DNA of 64,000 nt from Tupaia tana (taxonomy: Eukaryota > Chordata > Mammalia > Scandentia > Tupaiidae), in the NCBI GenBank assembly GCA_026018925.1, contig JAKSZU010000002.1:12645662-12709661 (forward strand), read 5' to 3'. The translations under genes were made by a program, and so were the position numbers. Under the pieces are notes generated by a model. It made no database searches. It was not told the origin of the DNA and saw nothing but the letters and a program-made list of their open reading frames with translations. Of the stretch, positions 34,330-47,247 are shown piece after piece (positions within the stretch are counted from its first letter, which is position 1; each line of letters begins with the position of its first letter).

Positions 34330-34830
34330 CTGGATGCTACTTTTTTAAAATTCTCATTAATTCTACTTGCATGCCTCCTTGTAAGCATAGCTTTCATTAA
34401 TTTGAATTATTTCATGTCAGGAACAGAATCATGGGGTCAAAGTGTAGCATTTATGGCTCTTGATAATAATTGCCAAATTCCTTTCCAAAATAATCGAGCG
34501 AATATGCGCTTTCGTCAAGAATGTCTCAGTATTCCTAGTTAAGGGTGGGAGCCCACATCTCGCTTGCATCGTTTCTCTCCATTCCAGACCATTTTTAAAG
34601 TTTGTTACAAAGGCATTTGCTGTTTGCTTTGTTTTGTGCTCCATTACTAATGAGTTAAGGACCTTTGTTTCTCACAATGCTCGTTAAATTCATTCATTCA
34701 CTCTCATTTCCACTTCTGGGAACTGTGAGTTCCTTTCATTGATTGTCTTTTAGGAATTTTTCTACGCTTAGATATTGGTAAGAGCTTTCCGTCTGTTCTT
34801 CACGTTGGAGCTCTGTCATTGACGGCAACT
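34330..34830 (-). mobile_element. Old L1 fragment (minus strand)
   Basis: It resembles the complement of the L1 ORF2 3' end: ATCATGGGGTCAAAGTGTAG, GATAATAATTGCCAAATTCC, GGGAGCCCACATC and ATTACTAATGAGTTAAGGAC. Diverged and truncated. Confidence 0.55.
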
Positions 34831-34869
34831 GTACTTACACTTACCGGGTTTTTACTGCTACCATTTGTT

Positions 34870-35010
34870 GTCCTTACTGTGGGCCCCACTGTGTCCTGAC
34901 ACCCTTTATTACAACAACCCTGGAAGGAAGCATCATTGTGCCCATTTTATGGCAGAGGAAACAGAGGCTCCACCTCTCACCTGTGGTGGCCAACATCACG
35001 AGGCTGAAAT
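34870..35010 (+). mobile_element. MIR SINE
   Basis: Clear MIR match: ACAACAACCCTGGAAGGAAG, TGTGCCCATTTTATGGCAG and AGGAAACAGAGGCTCC. Confidence 0.8.
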
Positions 35011-35014
35011 GTCA

Positions 35015-36530
35015 GGCCTGACGCAGAGCGTTCCACCCGCCTCACACACGTCCCAGGCTTGTCCACGCAGCTTCTGTCTCGGTGTATCTGTGTCCCAGGA
35101 TCTTACGACATTGCGATTTCTAATTCCACACACCCGTAGATGTTCACATTGTCTTAAGTGTTTTGTTCCTCTGAGATCATATTACCGCCACATACATGTC
35201 TGTTGATTTTACCCGACATGGTATTTAATAAGCACCCTATCGGCTTCCATTCTTGTTTTACAGAAGAGTTTTGATGTCCCCGGGGTCACTTGAAGCAGAC
35301 AGTCATCTATTTGAGGTAGATGTGGAGAACTTCCTAACACACGAAGAGTTTCGTTTCAGAGGAATTCTCTTTTACAACTCCATTTCTCCACCTTCATTTT
35401 ATAATTAGCATGGGTAATGTGATTTTCTAGCTGGGAGAAGAAAAATGGGACCTTAAAGAGTCGTACTTTGGTTAAGAAAGTGGAAGTGAGGTAAATGGGA
35501 AGACTGGTCTGATTCACCCTGATAGGCCCAGGGGCCCTGCCAAGTGCCAGGCCTCAGATGCCGAGCCTTGGAGAGCAATGGTGAGCCTGTCCCGGGCTAC
35601 ACCCTCTGATGGCCTATCTTCCCCAAAACGCATGCGGACGGCCCTGGGCTCCTTGACTCTTGTGGTCTCTCAGCTGTTTACCCCCATCCAGTTCAGACCC
35701 AAGCCCTGAGACCCTGGCTTAGGCTTGTCCTTCTCACTGGCACTGTCCCATCTGAGCCCAGCCAGGCCGCTGGCTCTGCTCTCGCCACATGAGCCCCATC
35801 TCGGCCGCTGGCCCCGCTCTCCTTTCAGTGTTCTGCAGCCCCAGAGTTGGCAATTCAACCAGCCCCAAGTTCTGAGAACCAAGGCTTCGGCTGCCACGTC
35901 TCCGAGGTGACCAAATGCACGGTCACGCTGGGATGCGGACCCAGGATTCCACATCTGCCACCACAGCCCCTGGCAGGGGAGCCGTTCTCAGGCCAGAGAA
36001 TCAGTTCCCACGGTGTCCCGAGCTGGAGACCCGACTCCCGACAGCTGGCTGTTTTCTGTCTGCCCCCGAGCGTGCCACTACCGCATCGGGTCCTCCTCAT
36101 CCCACATGCTGCTGGCTCGGGAGACGGCCTCTGGAATATCCCCACACAGACTGCGGTCAAGCTTTTATTTCCTGCTTTAACTCCTTGGCCATGAGCTTGA
36201 GCCCGCCTCTTAGTCCAGACTGCCCTACTTTCCAGAGCCTTCGTGTTCACCGATGGACAGGCCTCGGGCACCTTCTCTTTCCTTCCACTGCCCTGGCCAC
36301 CCACGTAGGCCGTTCCCACTGAGGTCTTATATCCCAGCGGTGCACACGGTTGAGTTCCGGGCAGCTTCAGCTTGTCCCCCAACCTGACTCTCGAGCCTCT
36401 GACACACACTGCTCACCCTGCTGGAGACTCTCAGGCCTACAGTGCGTTCTGGGCTGTGAAGACACCCAGCACAGCCAGTGTCTGGTGGCCGTATCCCTGC
36501 ATTTCTCATGGTGATAAGGCCGTGTTTAGG
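35015..36530. other. Unique spacer, nothing recognised
   Basis: The 184-codon minus ORF (35855-36409) and overlapping plus ORFs have no domain I recognise and no splice context. Confidence 0.4.
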
Positions 36531-36534
36531 AGTG

Positions 36535-36960
36535 AGTGAAACAGGTTGTGTCAGCTTTCGAGGGCTGCAGGAAATAACAAAGCACAAGCTGAGAGGCTTG
36601 AAACAACAAAATGTATTCTCATACAGTTCTGGTGGCTGGAAGTCCAAAATACAGGTGCTGGCAGGGCCGTGCCACCTCCTGAGTGTTTAGGAGAGAATCT
36701 GGCTTTGGCTCTGAGTTTCTGGCAGCCCCAGGTTTTCCCAGCTTGAAGTGGCATCACCCCGTTCCTTGTCTCCACGGCAGCATGTTCTTGTCTCTCTTCT
36801 CCCCCTCTTACAAGGACCCAGTGGAGTAAGGCTCACTTGAACCACCTTATCCTGACTTGATTATGTCTGCAAAACTCCATTCCCGGATAGTCCCATTCAC
36901 AGGCGGCAGGCTAAGGACTTTCTGGGGTGTCACGACTCAACCCGTCACACAAGCGAAGGT
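36535..36960 (-). mobile_element. MLT1-type (ERVL-MaLR) LTR fossil
   Basis: The plus-strand opening resembles the reverse complement of the MLT1 3' end: GGAAATAACAAAGCACAAGC, TTGAAACAACAAAATGTATT and CAGTTCTGGTGGCTGGAAGT. It continues through the family's GGCAGGGCCGTGCC and ATGTCTGCAAAACTCC regions. It is an ancient LTR, diverged, without neighbouring internal sequence. Confidence 0.75.
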
Positions 36961-36964
36961 TGTC

Positions 36965-38625
36965 TTTGGCCTCTTTCCACTTCACTCATCTGCATTTCCT
37001 CCCATCTACGCTGGAACCCACCTCCTCTTTCGGGTCTGGATTGCCCGTTCCCCAACTCCATTGAGAACCTCTACCAGCAGGAGGTGAGGAAAGATCTGAC
37101 ACCAGCCCATGGCGAGGTGGACTCAAGGATGAGACGGTAATGACGGAGTGCCAGGTGTCAGTGAGGGAGGACTGAGGAGGAGGCAGACAGCTGGGGTCCC
37201 CAGAGAAGCTGACATGAAGGCTGTACCTCTCCCAGAAGCCCTGGAGTCTCCCGTGCTCTGAGCCAGGTCTGTTTCTCCTTATTGGCCGGGGAGCAGCCCT
37301 CACTCCTGCAGGGGGTCATCTCCTGGGGAGTCTGAGAACAAGGGAGCCCCCAGACCGTGTTTCACAGCCTGGGTGCACAGGCCGATGTGCAGGCCAAAGG
37401 GTTACTTAGGACCGCTCAAGTGGGTCTGGGGCCACCCAACATTCCCAGTTTTTCACAGAGGGACCACGTTGGGGTGAGTGTGCAGACAGGACACAAGAGG
37501 GTCCAGACCAGGCCAGCTGGGAGAAGACACAGGCCTCTCGGGCTCCTCGCAGCACCTACAGTCAATGGGATCACAGGCTGACTGACTCCTATGAGCCTGA
37601 GCGTGCTCTTGAAATCCTCCCTTGGGGTAGTGCACACAGAACCTGCGATCGAAAGAGTTGACCTGCAAGGACACCCCTCTGCCATCCCCTGCTGGACCTG
37701 GAAAGACGATATCCCTCCCATTCTGAGCACGCCACCCTGGTCACTGCTGCCAACCTGACCGCCACGTCAGTTCCTCCTTCCTACTCTGGGAAGTGGGGCA
37801 AAGGATGGAGAAGGAAGAGGCCCACAGAGGCCTTGCTACTTTAGGAAGCATGGGGACCTCCCCAGCCCACCTCCGAGGGTGGCAGGGAGCCAGGCCAGAG
37901 GCAACCGGGGTGGCTGACTCATTCCTTGGCCTTTGTCCCCTTCCCAGGGTTAAAATGAAGTCCTGCTGGTTCTGGCTCTTGGCTTGCAAGGCTGGTGGTT
38001 GGAGGGAGGTTGGAAGTGCTCGTGAATGTGCCATTTGGAAAGTATTCATAGTAGGAGGACAACGTACCTGGAATATTTTGGAGTCAGCCAACCTGCAACA
38101 CTTTGGGGCTGGGAAATAACTTCTGTCAGTCACAGTTTCCAGCTCACCCTTGGTTCCTGTGTGCTGGCTGGGGGTTCTCTGGGAAGCAGCCGTGGAGGCA
38201 GGCAGAGGATAGGAGGTTTATTGGGGTAACACCGGTGGAGATGAAGCAGAGGGAGGCAGGACTGGGGAGGAGCCTCGACTTGGGGCAAACCCTGTGAAGT
38301 CTCAGTCAGCTCCACAGGAAGGGGCTCTGGAACAAGGATCACCCACTAGAGGTGCCAGGGGTGGCAGAAAGCCCAGGCTGCCACCTCACGCCCACTGAGC
38401 TCACTGGGTGGGGACCCCAAGCCCAGTGTGGCCTTGGCTTGGAGGCCGAATCAGGTTGCGACGGTGCCAGCAGCTTCTCGGAGGAAGAGCCTCAGAGTCC
38501 CCCTATAAGACCACCCAGAAGAAGCTCTCTGGGGGAGTGTGTGTGGCTGTGTGTGTTTGTGCATGTATGGGTGTGCATTTGTGCACATTTGAGGTATGTG
38601 TGGTGTGTATGTACGTCTTACTTTG
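36965..38625. other. Unique spacer
   Basis: No repeat or exon named. A TG-rich patch lies at 38537-38620 next to the following SINE. Confidence 0.4.
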
Positions 38626-38642
38626 CTGCTTTATTTATTTTT

Positions 38643-38894
38643 TTTGAGAGGTTTTTGCTATAGGGTACTTGCGCTCGTCAGAAAGACAAAGAGAGACAGA
38701 GAGACAGAAAGCGAGAAATCACCCCCAGGAGGGATGGCCATGCCACAATCCCTTCTCCTCCATTCTCCTCTAGAGATCTTGGGCACACACGAGCACGCAC
38801 TCGGCGTGAGTTTAAGCCACCGGGTCCGGCACTTGAACTGTGGTCGGCTACATGGGAGTCCAGTGACATAGTCATTACATTAACTGCTGGTCCC
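38643..38894 (-). mobile_element. tRNA-derived SINE, long form, young subfamily
   Basis: Minus-strand head GGGACCAGCAGTTAATGTAA, family body, and CCTATAGCAAAAACCTCTC at the 3' end. A perfect 13-bp duplication, ACTTTGCTGCTTT, lies at 38630-38642 and 38895-38907. Confidence 0.95.
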
Positions 38895-38940
38895 ACTTTG
38901 CTGCTTTGTTGAGGTCCTTTTAAAAAAAAAAGTCCTAAGA

Positions 38941-39200
38941 GAGCCAGCCAGTGGTGTGGTTTAAGATGGCTAGATCTCACATGGCTGACTGCATGGTTTG
39001 AGTCCACAACCTGGTGGCCTGAAAAACATGCCAGGTGTGTGCACATGCATGCTCAAACTCCCAAGAAGAAAATAGAGAAGAGTTTCTCTTCTCTCCCACA
39101 CCCCGTCCCGTGCGTGTGTGTATATGTGTGCGTGCGTGCATGTGTGTGTGTGTGTGTCACCAGAAATTGCAGGCACCATCTTCTTGCAAATAAAAAAAAA
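38941..39200 (+). mobile_element. tRNA-derived SINE, long form, with TG expansion
   Basis: The head AGAGCCAGCCAGTGGTGTGG has B-box-like GGTTTGAGTCC. The usual 3' pyrimidine run is replaced by a TG-rich run at 39110-39160, and an A tail lies near 39190-39202. Confidence 0.7.
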
Positions 39201-40303
39201 AGAACCCTCTCTCTTTTGTCCCAGCAGTCCGTGGGAGCCACACGCAGCCGGGAGCTTGCTCCTCCCTGGGGCCCAACATGGCGCCAGGTGAACACTTGGC
39301 CAGCATCTAACCAGCCCCCAGCACCACTCCTGTTTCACAAGCACAGAGAAAATCAGACAGCCTTGAGAAACGCCTGTGCATTCAGGTGGGTGCTGCAGCC
39401 CAGTCTCAGAGCAAACAGGCCCTCCTCCCACGGGAGAAGCCCCGAGGCAGCCCCGAGGACAGAGAGCAGAGGGGAGTGCCGAAATTCTGCGAATCCTTCT
39501 TAGTGCAAATGTGGCCACCTCCAAGTAACACAGGGCCCGGCCGAGGCAGTTCACAAAGGCCTGGCCACCTGGGAAAGCCTGTAAGGACTGGCCTGTCCTC
39601 TGCAGCCTTGGAAGGCCTGGTCTCCAGCCCCACCCTCCATCACCCAGCCCCAGGGATAGGCCATCCGATCAGCTCCAGGCTCCTGGGCCACTGTCCCGAT
39701 GCCCAGGTCTCAACAGCGTGTCAAATACATCCTGTGAAAACATCCCTAAAAATAAGGGCTGATGTCAGGAGTCTGGCAGATGAGGGTGACGGCCAGAGGA
39801 AGGTCAAGGAAGCCCTGGGGTGTTCTCGACGCTGTGCCTCTTCTGGGAAAAAAAGCATGAAGCACAGGGAAAGGTGCCCTGGACTCCAGAAGACCAGCGA
39901 CTCACTCCGCACCAGATAACAGGGGCCACTGAAAGGTGAACTCCTTCCAGCTTGAACTCCCCACGAGCACCCCGCCCCCAGCTGTCCCATCCAGGGCTCC
40001 TGGGGCCTGGAGTAACCAGAGCTCTCTGACCCCTGCAGCAAAGGCTGTGTCGTAACCTCCCAGGTTGTCAGAAGGCCCCCTAACGGGCACAAAAAGCAGG
40101 GCCAGAGCCAGGGCCTACAGAGGAGAGGGCCTGAAGAGAGAGGTGCTGCAGGGGGGTTTGGGGTGCATTGAGAATCAGCCTCCCCTGGGCCCAGCTCATG
40201 CCTCCACTGGCACCTACAAAGAAGCTTCCAGTGGTCGAAGGCCCAGGAAGGCCCACGCGCCAGAGCTCGGCATAGTTTTCCTTTCAAACGTTAACACGCT
40301 CGA

Positions 40304-40334
40304 AGCTCATAACCCAGCCAAGTGGTTATGAGCT
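40304..40334. repeat. Perfect 11-bp inverted repeat, 9-base loop
   Basis: AGCTCATAACC (40304-40314) and GGTTATGAGCT (40324-40334) are exact complements around CAGCCAAGT. Confidence 0.95.
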
Positions 40335-40421
40335 CAAAAGCTTTGTGCACGCTTCTCTCCGAGGGCTCGTTAATGTGGTCTTTTAATGGAATACTCCCGA
40401 ATCCGAATCCTTCGCTGGAGC

Positions 40422-40429
40422 TATAAATA
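40422..40429 (+). promoter_or_regulatory. TATA-like box (TATAAATA)
   Basis: TATAAATAG lies within an AT-rich patch that becomes GC-rich from 40445. No downstream coding sequence is recognised, so promoter function is speculative. Confidence 0.2.
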
Positions 40430-41509
40430 GGGCTGATAAGTACTTGGCCAGGGCTGGTGAAGCCGCCAAGCTTCTCTGGCCTCCTCGTCCAGGGGCACAG
40501 TTTGCAAAGACACAGGAGGGGACAGGGCACCGAGGAGGATGGCAACAGGTCAGTGGGGGAATGTGCATCTTGGCGCTAAAACACATGAGCAGGCAGAGGT
40601 GGCACTATGTCCAGAGGGCGGCTTCATGGAGTGGGAGAGGCTCGTTCCCAGTGCCAAGCCCTGTGGAACTGCCTCCCAGCACACCATCAACTGGGATCAA
40701 TCCCATAAAGGAAGCCAACCATGAATGTGAGCGCTGCCGCCCCACCCCCGGCCCAGCCCGCTGAGCTGCTCAGCAGCTCCTGCCTGGTGACTCACAGGAC
40801 TTCCTGCGCCCGCCCCCCTGCCTGCAGCCCTGCTTTGAGGCCTCCTGGAGCCTGGGTCTGGTGGAGGGAAACTTCTCAGGATATTTTGGGGAAACAGCTG
40901 TTTGTGATTCTCCCGGGAGTTCTGGCTGTGGCAGTGGTGAAGCGGGCTGGGACCGGAACTGGCGTTGGCGAGTGTGGGCAGGGCAACGTGGACTTGGCAC
41001 TCCCAGGAAAATGGTGCCTCTAGCCCCTTCCTGAGCGAATGGAAGAGATGAAGACTGAAGGACTGGGTGCTCCGGCTGCCTTGGAGGGTGGGGTTGAGGT
41101 CAACCCAATCCTAGTCATAAACTGCAGAGATGAAACATCAGACCCTAATGAGGAATTCCTCCTCCTCGGTGCTCAGCTATTCAGGCAGCGACAAGCGGGG
41201 GCCTGCAGAGAATGTGCTGGAGCCGGGGCCGCGGTTCTCCTCTGTAATCTGTCTCAGTAACACCCTAAGCCTCGGTGGGCCAACACCTACTCAGCCAGGC
41301 CTGCCTTCCGCGGCTGGGCTCACGTGCGTGTTCCTCCTTTATCCTGTCGTGCTTGGTGGCTTTACAAGGAAAATAAGTGGGAGGTGGGGATGAAAGGAAT
41401 CCTTGGTCAAATGCGATTAGGAAACACGACGTAACTAAATTTCTGTTTTGGATTCTATAGTATACATTAGCATATTAAAAACACCAAAAAGTTTTATAAT
41501 AAAATTTAC

Positions 41510-41749
41510 GGGGCCAGCACTGTAGCATAGTAGTTAAGTGCTATGCGTCGAAAGCTGGATCCTGTGGTTCAAAGCCCAGCCTTGGTGGCTTGAAAAACAC
41601 CAGGCACATGTGTATGTGTGCCTGGAACCCTAACTGGATAAAGAAATGGAGGAGAAAAATTGTCATGTGCCTATGTCCCATTAAGGGGACGTTCTCTCTG
41701 ACAAGCATACACACCCATGGGCAATAAGAAAATAAAGTTTAAAAAAAGA
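41510..41749 (+). mobile_element. tRNA-derived SINE, variant with AAGCTGGATCC-type head
   Basis: The head GGGGCCAGCACTGTAGCATA differs from the main subfamily after the A box (AAGTGCTATGCGTCG). It shares this variant with the copy at 58111. The body and tail are of family type. Confidence 0.8.
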
Positions 41750-41811
41750 AGCATATAACTTTATTTAACCCAACATTTCCAGTTAATTGTCTAAAAAGGA
41801 TACTTTTTGTG

Positions 41812-42355
41812 AAGTGTGGCAGACAGAACACTAGGATGGTCCTCACTGAGGATGTCCGTGTCCTAATTCCCAGGACCTGTACTATGACACCTTATGTGCC
41901 CAAAGAGACTTTGCTGATCTGGTTGAGTGAAGGGCTTTGAGTGGGGAGCTTATCCTGCGTTAGCCAGGTAGGCCCACCTTCCAAGGCGCTGGAGAATTCG
42001 GCCTCTCAGTCCGCATCGCCCATCCCGTTATTTGAGACGTGGCGATAAGGCAGAATCTTTCTAAGGGAGAGGCAAGAAGCCCAAGTCAAACGAGATGAGG
42101 CAACAGATGCAAACGGTGGAGGGATCCGATTTGGTGCAGAGGAAGGGGCCCAGGCAAGGTACGCAGTGACCAGACGCTGGGAGAATTCAGGAAACGGATC
42201 CTCTCCAGGAATCCCCCGGAGCACATACTGCTACCACTATGACTAGGACCATCTAGAGTCTGACCTCCAGAACTGTAAGAGACCAGATTCGTGCTGGCGT
42301 AGCTCCTCAGGGCGTGGCAATTGATTACAGCATCCACAGGAAACTAAGAACCTAT
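41812..42355 (+). mobile_element. MLT1-type (ERVL-MaLR) LTR fossil
   Basis: It begins GTGTGGCAGACAGAACACTA, runs through ATGTCCGTGTCCTAATTCCC and AGACTTTGCTGATCTGG, and has CTGACCTCCAGAACTGTAAG near the end, the order of the MLT1 consensus as I recall it. Ancient and diverged. It is the opposite orientation to the copy at 36535. Confidence 0.8.
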
Positions 42356-42359
42356 CGAC

Positions 42360-43036
42360 ATCTCACATTTGACCGACAGCCTCTGGGAACTGAGGACACT
42401 GTTTAATCGCCGTGCCCTGTGAAAGGACCGAACATGCCTCCGAGCACGCCGTCACGCCTGGGCTCCTGCCCCCTGACTGGTGAGAGGGAACCACTCGTTG
42501 GAGTCCCACCCTCTAATAAGCCAGTCCCTGTCATCTCCCAGTCCTTCCAAAGGCTGTGGCTGTGCAGCGGCCGTTGCCATGCCTGGCCCACGCCGAGCTG
42601 TGGGTCTGTCCTGTGTGGGGATATAACGAGAGAGAGTTGTATCCAAAAGTGTGAAAGTTCCAGCCGGTGGCCACGCGTCTCCAGGAGGTCAGTGCCCTGC
42701 TCTTGACATCCTGGTTCTCCTTCTATGGTCTCGGGCAAACTAATCACAGAGACCCTGTAAACTTCTCAGACTTCTCCATAGAATATTCCGGGAAAGGCTA
42801 TAGCGGGTAAACCCTTAAGGCTGGAAACCACTCCTCTGTCAGCGTTGGAGACCAAGCGTTGAAGCAACCAGGATGCTACATGGACAAGCTGTTTGGATGT
42901 GAAGACAGACCAGAGGGGGTTAGGAAAAAATACACAACATGTAAAGCCATCCTACCAAGAGTTTTGTAAAGATTGAAAACAAAATTGCAGAACTAGAATT
43001 GGAGCCTTTACTTTTTGCATGTTGAGTCTTGAACAC
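42360..43036. other. Unique spacer
   Basis: No repeat or exon recognised. Confidence 0.4.
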
Positions 43037-43054
43037 AAGAATTCAGTTGCATGG

Positions 43055-43293
43055 GGACAAGCAGTTAGCGTAATGGCTACGTCGCTGGACTCCCACGTAG
43101 TCGACCACGGTTTGAGTCCCGGACCCGGTGGCTTAAACTCACACTGGGCGCGTGTGTGTGCGTGCCCAGGATCCTGAGAGGAGAATGGAGGAGAAGGGAT
43201 TGTGGCGTGGCCATCCCCCCGGGGGGTGATTTCTTGCTTTCAGTCTCTCTGTCTTTCTGGCGAGCGATCGCGCCCTATAGCAAAAGAACCTCT

Positions 43294-43330
<37 letters not shown>

Positions 43331-43365
43331 GAAAAAGAAAGAAATAAAGAAAAGAAAAAAAAAAA
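43055..43365 (+). mobile_element. tRNA-derived SINE, long form, youngest type
   Basis: The head GGACAAGCAGTTAGCGTAAT has 'GTCGCTGGACTCCCACG', an intact family body with many CpG sites, CCTATAGCAAAAGAACC and a 33-base A run. A perfect 18-bp duplication, AAGAATTCAGTTGCATGG, lies at 43037-43054 and 43366-43383. The long tail and intact duplication indicate a recent insertion. Confidence 0.97.
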
Positions 43366-43389
43366 AAGAATTCAGTTGCATGGTGAAGC

Positions 43390-46300
43390 CCTAGTTTGTA
43401 TCAGTTATGATGTATTGTCGTTAATGGCCCATCCCACCCCGAGTGGCTAAATGGACCGCTTGCCATGGTGCACACAGCCCACGGTCTGCTCCCCTCTCTG
43501 CTCTGTTCCTGCTTTCTTCCCCACTGCCATGGTCCCAGGCTTGTATCTTCAAGGCCCAGAAAGGCCCTGGGCTCCAGGGCAGCAGGTGGCCCATCTCTGC
43601 CCCTCTCTGGCCGCCCTCTCTGCACCGGTGTCAGCTCCCTGCATGCCTAAGCGTAAGCCCACTGAGTATTCATCTTCGTCGGGGCTATTTCCACGACCAA
43701 TGCCGAAACACGCAGTCGCGCGAAGCCTGGTTTGTCTCCTGAGGCCCAGAGCCGGTTTTGCTGGCTGTTGGCCAGCGTCCTTGCCCTTGTGCTCCTCGGT
43801 GCGTGAGCTCCCTGGGCTGGCACAGCAGAGGAGCAGACTTCAGGGACAGGAGTCTCCCGGTCCTGGAGGCTGAACGTGGAGTCATGGTGTCCGCAGGGCT
43901 GTTCCCTCTGAGACCGTGAGGAGGGCTCTGTCCCATGGCTTGTCCCTGGCTGGGGAGGGTTGCAGGCAGTCGGGAGGTGGGGGTTCTTGACTTGTAGACA
44001 CTTTGCCCCGTCTCTGCCTGCTTCTGCACGCGGCGTTCTCCCTTTGGGACTGTCTGCTTCCAATCCCCTCCCTGTAAGGACAGCAGACGTGCTGAGCTAG
44101 GAGCCTGCTCTGCTCCAGGACAACTCATCCTAACCTGACCTTTCGCATCCACAACAACCCTTTCCCCCCTAAGGTCACGTTCTGAGGTACTGGGGGGGAG
44201 GGAGGGGACATGATTCATAATACTTAGCAACAGAGACACCATTGTGCTGGAGGTGGCCACGTGGCCGGCCAGAAATACTTCTCGAGACCTAGTTCTGGCA
44301 AATGAGATGTAAGTGAAATTCTATGGCTAGAGCTTCTGGAAAGACTGGTGTAGTTCTTTTCCTGAACATGGATGTGCTGCAGGAGGTAAGGCAGCTGTTT
44401 TGCCACAATGAGGATAAAAGCTACGTGCTAAAATGGAGGAGGAAGGAGCCAGAGGGAATCCTGGCCTGTGGCGACTTTTTAAAGTCATTACACTAACTCT
44501 GGGCTGATGCCCTTTCACCTCAGGAAAGCAAACCTCTACATATTTGAGTCAGTGACTCCTAACCAGGAATACTTTCCCATCCCCGAGAGACATTTGGCAA
44601 GATATGGAGACATTCTGGTCATCATGACTAGAGAGGGACCTACTGAAGCCTGGTGAGCAGAGCCCAAGGGCCAGCCAGCCCCACAGCAGAGAAAGAGCCG
44701 GCCCCAAATGTCCGCAGTGCTGAGCTGGGTGCCCCTGGCTACAGGCTACAGGGCTTTGCTCTATGAAAGCTAAACCGACAGGGCACAGCAGAGCCAGAAG
44801 CAAGCTAGAAGCAGCAAGCGTAAGCCGTCAGGATGAAACTGCGTTTCTCGGACTCCAAGGCCCTGCCTGCCCTCTCTGCTTCTCTCTCGAGCTTGTCCTG
44901 GTCTTTTCTCCCGCTCACCAGGGCCCTCTGCTCCTCGGCAAGTACGGAGCAGACATAAAGTTCCTTCACCTCTCCATGATGTATCCTAAGTTCCAGGCAC
45001 CAGCAGAAACGGACTTCTCTCTCTGAATTCGATTGCCCACTTTCTGGAATAAAGAATTTGATTGAGCTGCCTCGAGTCAGATTACAGACCAGCTCTGCTG
45101 AGGGGAAGCAAGTCCTCCAGCTAAATACAGTTCTGTATTCCTGGCGCAGGGTGCGGGGAAGGCTGGGGAGGGAAATCTCCTAGGAGTGGGGCTCCTGGCT
45201 GGGAAGTCTGCCCACAGGGGTATCTCTGTGGAAGGGGGTTTCACCAGCTTGTACCCTCCCTAGTTCCTAGTGCAGGCACATAGTAAGTGCCCAGTGAACA
45301 CATGGAATGGCTGAGCTGACAAGGAAAGAGCAAAATGCTCTGTAACTGAAGGCCTGTGGCCCGACACAGTTTCCTGGGGAGCCCCAGGGCACTGGGGTGG
45401 TTAGGAAAGGCCATTCCGTATCAATTCACAAATATTTATCAAGTGCCAGGTGGTAAGCACCTCCCACCCAACTCCTAACCTGGGCATATTTACTGAACTA
45501 CTTTTTCCATATTTCCAGAATTCTTTGATTCCTGCTGTGTAGTTACTGTCCTTTTTTTTTTTTTTAAATAAAAATAAAAAAGATGAACATTTAGACCCAC
45601 CCAATGCATTAAATTAAGAATTCTTTGCCCAGGAAGCTATCAGACGATGAATAAAGGTGTTGAGCGTATTGTGGAAAAGGGCTAACATTGTTTGAAGATG
45701 AGTGTGTCCTAGCCTCACAGCCTTTGGGACACATTGGCTACATTGCCGTTCTCTCCCACAGCCCCAGCCCTACCCACCTCCACCCAGATTCTCCTTCCTA
45801 CTCCCAAGGTCAGCCCACACCACCCCCTCCACACTGGGCTGCAGTTGTCCAGTGTCAGCGCCCTGCTGATAAACCGACTGCTGCAAATGGGGCCCCAGCT
45901 GGGCCGGGCCTCCTTTTCCTGGCCTGGAGGAGGCTCGTGCTTCACCAGGAGACGTCCAAGGACAAAACCTCGACTGAGCGGGGGCAGGAGCTTTTTCCGC
46001 TAGCTCAGATCAGTGGGGGAGACTTTGCTGGTTGAGGGACCTTTCCCAGGACCACCACACCTCCACCCCAGTGGAGCACCTGTTGGTACTTGATAGGTAT
46101 GCACCTTACAAACACAGCTGTACCCTCGCAGAGCCCCAGAGAGGTGGCCACTGGCATCTGTACTCTGCACATTAGGGACAGAGGGTCACTGGGTGAACCG
46201 GTTTCCTTTTCTGAGGCCACACCATGAGCGAGGACCAGACGGAGGCCAAACCCCAGTCCATGTGCTCCTTACCTCAGGCACTGCCCACCCTTCCCCACCT

Positions 46301-47230
46301 CCCACTGGCTTCTCCATGACAACAGCCTCCTTAGGCATAGACACACATGTCCCCTGCCTGCTCAGGGGGGGATCCCAGCCCCTGTCTCCAGGTTGCTAAG
46401 GAAGGGTCCTGTTAGTCCCCCTGCAGAGCTGGCTGCCCAGGAGGACCTGTCCGTCCCCAAGGTCCATCCTGACTCCACATCCACAAAGAGAAGACAGGCC
46501 AAACTGCCCAAGGAAGAAAGGACATTCCCAGGGAGCCCCAGGCCAGAGCGACCAAAGCTACTTCTCTTTTGCCTCTGTCTCCACGTTCAGACAGGCACCA
46601 GCTCCTGAGCTCCGCCGCCCAGGAAGAGTCTCAGGAGCTGGTGAGACACCGTGCCCGTCGGTTCCTCTTCCGCCCACCCTCTGCCCTCCCCAGGAAACCT
46701 ACAGAGGGGGGTATCAGTAGGCTCTGGCCACCAAGGAGACCATCAGAATTAACACCCTTCTTGCACACTGCTTTCCCTAGAGATATCTAGTTGAAAGAAT
46801 TTTTGTAAATCAAATCGTAAGTGTATTAGAATTAATTACACACTATAAAATCCACTGCTGTTGCAAGGTATTGGAAAAGGAAGAATCTCTTTGTAATTAA
46901 AAGAGGCAAATTCCAGCACGCCTCTTTGCCTCTTTCACTAGTTTTCTACACTTTTCTTGAGTCTTTCAAAGTGAGGCACTTTCACATTCTGAAAAGTGTG
47001 GCTGAAACACAAGGGAAAAATCTACAAGAAAACCCTTGAAAAATGTAGAAATCCCTGACCCTCCCTAAACATCTTCAACAAGGGATTTCAGCCAGCACTT
47101 TCCTTCCTGACAAGCTGGGGGTTCTACAGGGAGGGGAGAGGGAAGGGGGCTTGGGACAGAGACACAGAGAAGGGCTGCTCACATCATTCCTGTCTGTGCA
47201 GCTGAAGACTTGGTCATGTCAGAATGTCTG
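43390..47230. other. Intergenic spacer with faint old L2/MIR traces
   Basis: The GCACATAGTAAGTGCCCAGT segment at 45275-45297 and ACAAATATTTATCAAGTGCC near 45430 resemble MIR/L2 ends. 46190-46240 may be a MIR relic. No exon is recognised. Confidence 0.4.
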
Positions 47231-47247
47231 AAGCTAGAAATGAACCA

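Larger units (their letters stand above)
39205..41505. other. Unique spacer with a possible promoter-like patch
   Basis: No exon is recognised. The hairpin at 40304 and TATA-like box at 40422 stand out and are listed separately. Confidence 0.4.
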
